Both the position numbers and the translations under genes were made by a program. Shown here in pieces: positions 58,296 to 64,000 of a DNA stretch of 64,000 nucleotides; the first letter of the stretch is position 1, and each line of letters begins with the position of its first letter. The notes under the pieces were generated by a model. That model saw nothing but the letters and a program-made list of their open reading frames with translations, had not been told where the DNA came from and did no database searches. Source of the DNA: Agriotes lineatus (Eukaryota > Arthropoda > Insecta > Coleoptera > Elateridae); NCBI GenBank assembly GCA_940337035.1, contig OW679197.1, positions 34,043,219-34,107,218 of the forward strand, given 5' to 3'.

Positions 58296-58419
58296 AATTG
58301 AGAAAACCTGTTTTTCGTCATCTAGGGACCCTGAAACGTGAAGATCTGAAGAAATCTCGGAAGGTGATTTATTCGTGATTACAATACTTCCTTCGTTTTT
58401 CAGACGAGGGAAGTAAAAT

Positions 58420-61400
58420 TGTTGTAGAAGGAAAATGAGTTTGCATCTTCATATTCCAGTTTTGGTAAGCAGAGAAAGTATATTGAAAGCTTTTTTGAAC
58501 TCCAAACTGTGATTCGATTTGCTTTGACTATGAAGGGCAGAACATGATGGTCGGAGAAGAAAATCAAGGTAAGAAAATCAACTTAAGAGTTTAAAGCAAG
58601 GCAGCATTTTCCACGATTTTCTCGTTGCATTATATCAACCAGTTAGGTTTTCTTGCTCATGTCGTCATTCTAATACAATCTCATAAGTTTATTCCTGCAT
58701 TAATGCGTTGAATCACTCCTTTGGGCATGCTCACTTTTCCAAACTGCTTTTAGACATATTTAATTTAATAACCGAAAAGTCGTAAATGCAGGGACGCTCT
58801 GTTCTGATTGATTTGTCAGTCTGGAGCGTAGGATTCCGACCAGCAGATCGAAAATGTAAAATGAGTAGTCGAGGAAGGTTTTAAAGCATGTATTTAATTT
58901 GTTATATATTTGTTATAGCCAACACAGGTCTAAGCTATGAAACGTCGCTTATACATTTTTTACAATTAGTGCACGAAAACAAATTTGGAATTTCCCGTTT
59001 CGGCAATCATATATTAGCATAGACGAGAGCCTTGAAGCGATACCGAGCACGTTACACTAGCTATTGCGGAAATAAACTGAGTAAAACGCGACGACACATT
59101 CAGAAATATTGCATCACCTCCCCCGCTCATGGGGAGCGAGAGGAACGTCGCACACACGATGGATTGCGCAGACCGTGAATTAAACTCCAAGCTGTTTACG
59201 GATATGCTAACACGATTACTATTCGGTGGTATTTTTAATCGTCTAACGATTTCAATTTTTATCACAGCCGGTCGGCTGCAAAACGCTCCATACTATCCAC
59301 GGAGTTAAATGTAGCCCTATGTCAAAACTTCTAGATAAAGGAATCTAAATAACAACAATCATTTCTTTAATAACACTGTAATAATAATACCTTCTCGGCC
59401 AAGTCATCTTGGTTCCAAAATCAGGAAAGCCACGAACGAAAGCATGGTGCCTCTAATCAACAATAACGAATTAATACTACGGTAATTTAGATTTCAAGAC
59501 ATCATTTTACAGTCGAACAAGTCCATAGACTTTGCATCAAAATTGAGCGTTGTCTAAAGACGCAAAGGTTATTTCCAATTTCATTCGTCAAGCTTCTAAC
59601 TGGTCTGCTATTTCAGCTTACTTTACATCATTAAGAGTTGCTTACTGCAAGCTTTCTACTACACTTAAATAAATTCGTGTCGTACTTTATTAATAGACAG
59701 TTGCTAGTAAAATTCCAAGATTCCACTGCAACATGATTATTAATTATATCTGGGGTTTACCAAGGCAACGTATGGATCTAATACGCTGATTTATGAAAAA
59801 ATTAAAATGCAGGTTTAGCCATCTCTGCAGACGATATTTCTATTGTGGTCCGCCATTAAGACGAAGCTGTATACCAGCATCATCAAAACAATTCCATAAA
59901 TCTAAGATTAAATACTATGGGATTCAGGTACAGAAACAGCTGATATAAGCGCGTAAGCATCAGTTATCCTTCGAAAACAATTAGCTTTTCCATAGAATAC
60001 TCATAACACCTATCAGTGGCTATAGTGCTAAACTATAGAAAGCAACAATTCAGTTAAATATTAATAAAATAGAACGCTCCCAGTCAAAGTCGTTGAGAAT
60101 AATAAGTAGTGGATTAGCGTTTGCACGAAATCACGTTATTCACAAACAGTTCTACATAGCCACGATTAGACATACCATTTACGATAACAAGAAGAAACCA
60201 AAACCGAATCAGAGTCCATCTCAACCAGTCAGCGGGTGCCATGTTGGTGGCGTCACAGTAGTTTCTAGAAAGTATTTTTAAATTCCGAATGCAACAAATG
60301 ATTTAGTTGTAGTGGTAGTGTGCCAATGGGTAAAAACCACTATTCTCATAAATTTTATTTAGTATTATAATGATAGAATTTAAAAGTCAGCTCGGGGCCG
60401 ATAAAAATAAAACCTTGATCTATTAACAGTTATTCCAGCTAATCAGTGACTTATTTTACTTCGTACCAACAGCCCTTTACAGAATGATCTTGAACATTTT
60501 ACCAAGCCTTGAAATTCAAAACTGCTAGCAGAAGCTTATGCTATCGCCTGTACTACTACATATGGTAAGATTCTGGTACCGGCATTGGCAGGGCAGAAGG
60601 AGATGGAAATACAATGAGTAAGATGCGGTGTGTTTATTCTCTATCATCAACTGATTAATATGTCTATCAGTCGATATTCAATTATATTTCAGCAGTGTAA
60701 AAGAGAAGACAATATTTTTCATAATTATTATTATTGTGTTTTTAACAGTTCCCATAAGTCTGTGAGTAAGTTATACAATTATACATTCACACTGAATTAT
60801 TAAATTAATTGCTCAACGAGAAGTTGTGAGATGTTGTCATGTGTTATTTCTATTAGCGTCTTATTTGCCCATTAGAACCTGTTTTTCATTGATACATGAA
60901 AGTTTTAGATAAATATTAAAATTTATTCTTACTGACTATGGTTAAAGGCTGTCAAGTGATATAAATATCGTACTTACCTGGAGATGGAAACATCTGAAGG
61001 TGAGCTATTGTCCTCCTTTATATAACACGTAAGATGTATGGAGTGCATGTGTTGCTGACTTGGTGGAATAAAACAAATTCTTCCTATCGCCAGTCCTCTT
61101 GTAGAGTATTTTAAGAATGTGGCAAGTATTAACTGACATATTTTTGGTCAACCTTGCAGGTTCTCCTGGTTGTTTGTCACCCAACACAGCTCACATAGCT
61201 CACATAGCTCAAAAGCTTCTGCTTCTTTTACCGTTTGCTTATAAAGTTAACTTATTTGATTTCTGTTTGGCAGCTAGTCAGTGACCATCTTTGGTTGATA
61301 CTGAAGGGATAAAGGTATTGTTCTGATATAATCAGATCATCCAGATATATTTCACAATATCGTCGGTTTGCATTTCAACATTGTTGAATGTTTGCCTTGA

Positions 61401-61635
61401 CGGCAGTTACGCAAATTGCGATTGAATCTTTTAGCGAGGGTTTCCCGTTCAATGACTGGTTTTATTGGTAAGCCCGGCGGTTTCCACTAACTGCACTATT
61501 TGATAGACAATTTGGGGCGCATATTCCGTAAATTTACAATGCCAGTTTGCACTAGAAGGTAAATTCCAGTCAGTTTATGTATCCGTCAATAATCGATGCA
61601 GCGCAGCCGGCGCGGGGTGAGTTCCGGGTTGTTAT
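58420..61635. other. Non-coding stretch
   Basis: Frames of 60-83 codons (for example minus 59014-59265, plus 60093-60281) without any resemblance. A short tandem agctcacat unit occurs at 61190-61212. Nothing else supported. Confidence 0.5.
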
Positions 61636-61640
61636 AAATA

Positions 61641-62310
61641 CGAGGTTAGTCTCAAAAGTAGTGAGGATGATTTATTAAAAAATGAATTTACTTTGCATCG
61701 TAATATTATCTCCTTAAAAACACTTTCCTTGTTTTTTCCAATGTTTTCGACCGTTTAGAGCCTACGTTCCGTTCCGGAATGGTAACCTTTCAACCGTTGT
61801 TTAATTTTTAGGAATACAAAGTAGTCGCAGCCAGCTAGATCTGCACTGTTAGGTCAGTGTAGAAGAACCAGAACCTGTTTCTGAGCTAACTCTCTCTAAT
61901 TGACAATGACGCGTGAGTGGGGGCGTTGTCGTGGTAGCATATGCAAGAACAGATTTTGTCAGCCTGCATACGTAAATTCCCATTTTGTAAAACGATCGAA
62001 GACCTCACGGTGAAGGGCTTGAGTTACTGTCTAGCCCTGTGATATAAACTGTGGACAGGAAATTCTCGTCGTCTTCTTAAACGGAGGTTTTGCGCACCGC
62101 CTTTTTACAAATGTAGTGGACGATACTTTTACTTATGCCTACTTCGTGTGTCATCATCACATTAACTGCTTGTCTGTATCTAACACAAACCGCAGTTTTC
62201 TCAACTTTAACGCAACATTTGATTTTGTGCCGTTGTTCGATATTTGTCCGCTTCTTCTGTGGCACAGTTTTGGACACAAAACTAAACAACGCTATCAAAG
62301 CATCTAGTAG
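61641..62310 (-). mobile_element. Mariner relic with internal deletion
   Basis: A TA (61639-61640) is followed by cgaggttagtctcaaaagta, a mariner-type end located just 3' of the transposase on the minus strand. The opposite end was not found. At 670 bases it is about half the normal length. Confidence 0.6.
61680..62298 (-). pseudogene. Mariner transposase fragment, decayed
   Basis: Starting at the ATG at 62298, the N-terminal region gives QRHKIKCCVKVEKTAVC and VGISKSIVHYI (helix-turn-helix). After 62077 other frames give QFISQG-stop-TVTQALHREVFDRF (compare EFVPPGQTVN-x-x-Y-x-EVL-x-R), then RQRPHSRVIVN in the place of HDNAPAHT, RELAQKQVLVLLH, and PNSADLAGCDYFVFLKIKQRLKGYH (compare YSPDLAPCDFFLFP-x-LK-x-x-LKG). 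The stretch with the first Asp is deleted. Clearly dead. Confidence 0.65.
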
Positions 62311-64000
62311 TTAAACTGTAACTAACTTAATTCGGTAACAAAATGACAGCGATATTTTAAACTTTAAAGTGATTTCTTTATTATATGCAGGCAGATGTTC
62401 TAAAATACTACACGCAGATAGAAAATCTGACAGAAGTAATTGCATGCCAGCAGACCCTACAAAGAAAATTACATTCGATGCTGCTCAGTAATATCTATAA
62501 CAACTAAAAAAAGAGTAAAGTCGGTGAGTTTGATTATGTGATACTACTTTGGCATGTAAATTAATAATAAATGAAATACGGATTTCCTGCTGACGTATAA
62601 AGTACAATTACATTTAAAATCAGTTGTAATCGACTGGTTTAGCAATACGTACTTAACTAGTAAGTTCCAATATAAAGAAAAAGGAATTTTGCTCAACTTT
62701 CTTCTGATTAACTATCGATACCTTTTATTTCAACGACATCAAAAACAGATTTTTTAGTATAATCTTCTGTAGAACTGTGATTTCTCAAACTTAATAGAGA
62801 TGCATATTGTCTACCTTGAATGAGAATTTTTCACACCATCCAGATTCATAGTGTAGATGACTCACAATACTCGGCTTGCTATAACGGTAATAATGAAGCT
62901 AGTTCTGCTAGACCAGCCTGCATTACATCTATAGGTAGAAACAAGGACGAGAGTAGGGGCATAACGGCTGAAAACAAGAGGGTATGATCACAATCCTGGG
63001 ACTTCAGGATATAATATAGAAATCTGTAAACAATACGTGAATATTTCATATTTCAAATGAAATCTTACAAGGTAAAGACATACCAATTCCAAGAACCTTT
63101 TAAAATATATTTTCCTACTTGGGAAGATTGAAATAAAGAGAAAGTTTTAACTAAAGTTAAAAGAGAAATCTAATGCACAAATGGACCAAGAATCGAAAAT
63201 TGAACAGAACTGAGTAGGCCTATATGTATATGGCATGAAGCTAGGTATGACATAAATATAAGCCTGGGATGATTACCAATAGTTTTTTAGAACAAGGTAA
63301 CTCCAATTTTAACCTGCGCCCAAATAATGATACAAAGATCTTACAGCGGTATGGGAATACATACCCGACGAATAGTTATGCAGCCTTAAAACCCTGTCAT
63401 AAAGCCTGTTCAAACGAGACCTGGTACATCAATTCCACAAAAAACTGGTTTGAGTTTAACTGTTGTGATTATGAGGAAACTAAAAGACTAAAAAAATAGC
63501 AAAATCGGCAAGTACAAAACAGCTGAAATAACCAGAGCCAACCTGCAGTGTAGCACGGTCAGATAGCAAACTGGGTAGGAGAAAATCATCGCAAACTTAC
63601 GACGAATACCGCCGCTTAAGGGCCTTAAGACACTTCAAATCCTTGATAGACAAACCTTAAAAGAACGGAATTCATTCGCGAAGCCCACCTCTGTTATCGT
63701 TCATAGATCACAACAAAATACTAAACCTAATCGATTTCCTTATCTCCACGAACGTATTAGTAAAATTATTAATATCGAAGAAAACATGTGCTCTTCAATA
63801 GTACTAACATTAAGCAAACATTTTATCAAGAAACTATGTAACTCAACACCGACCAACAAACTTACCAATTGCAGCGCTTAAAGAAAAATTGGCAAGCGAA
63901 TTCAGCTGAACGTATCGCTGAAAAATAGCAAGAAACTTGATCACGAAGCTGAAAAGTGTGTACTGAACCTCCAATCGCCTGCCTGGAAAAACACTCCCGT
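62311..64000. other. Non-coding right flank
   Basis: One 76-codon frame (63269-63499) with several Cys but no family. AT-rich; nothing else recognised up to the window edge. Confidence 0.5.

Larger units (their letters stand above)
57693..58418. mobile_element. Inverted-repeat element with GACA microsatellite
   Basis: acttccctcgtc at 57696-57707 and its exact inverse at 58403-58414 bound 720 bases. Inside each end a block gaaacgtgaagat recurs in inverted orientation (about 57756 minus, 58333 plus). The interior has a tRNA-like module (57799-57885), the stretch aacttcctccgacc and a GACA-type microsatellite. It looks like a non-autonomous DNA transposon; target duplication not found. Confidence 0.55.

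Noticed and set aside
63269..63499. 76-codon Cys-containing frame near the right edge
   Set aside because: No Cys spacing of a known zinc-binding motif and no family resemblance.

Overview
The window looks like a piece of arthropod, most likely insect, nuclear genome; a beetle is possible but not shown. The DNA is AT-rich. No multi-exon host gene could be recognised. Every confident coding signal is a transposon protein of a type common in insects: mariner and Tc1-like transposases, a DUF4817-type transposase, and I-, CR1- and RTE-like non-LTR retrotransposons. The rest reads as intergenic or intronic DNA. No bacterial operon, CRISPR array, rRNA gene or intact tRNA gene was seen.

Left part (1-14.6 kb). 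A near full-length I-group LINE lies on the minus strand at 2018-7276 between 10-bp direct repeats. It carries ORF1 with a CCHC knuckle, then endonuclease, reverse transcriptase and RNase H, and is broken by a few stops and homopolymer frameshifts. Next comes a DUF4817-transposase element (about 7425-10276) with very long inverted repeats, itself interrupted by a foldback MITE. A separate DDE element (10817-12580) follows, with about 118-bp inverted repeats and a TA duplication. A decayed LINE tail lies at 13.5-14.3 kb and a mariner-type end at 14.34 kb.

Middle (14.6-36.6 kb). This is mostly non-coding. It holds a GC-rich island (17.64-18.37 kb), a cluster of nested palindromes (19.63-20.01 kb), one possible host exon (23.54-23.78 kb), a primer-binding-site-like sequence (24.13 kb), and three diverged copies of an unnamed dispersed repeat (25.7, 30.7 and 36.25 kb).

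Right part (36.6-64 kb). A 5'-truncated CR1/L2-like LINE (36627-40168) has a 9-bp target duplication and an uninterrupted 820-codon ORF2 frame, but its predicted catalytic endonuclease Glu reads Lys. After it come a decayed mariner (40676-41898), a truncated LINE tail (42.05-42.46 kb), a tRNA-derived SINE-like stretch (45.95 kb), a foldback MITE (48.02-48.28 kb), an RTE-type 3' end (48.75 kb), two head-to-head RTE-like LINEs (49.36-54.06 kb), a hAT-like non-autonomous element (about 55.08-56.10 kb), an inverted-repeat element with a GACA microsatellite and a tRNA-like module (57.69-58.42 kb), and a mariner relic (61.64-62.31 kb).

The genes do not form a pathway. They are independent mobile elements, each encoding or once encoding its own mobilisation machinery, and some are nested. 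I found no convincing new biological system. The most unusual items are the intact-frame CR1-like ORF2 with the altered endonuclease residue, the long-TIR DUF4817 element, the palindrome cluster and the three-copy unnamed repeat.
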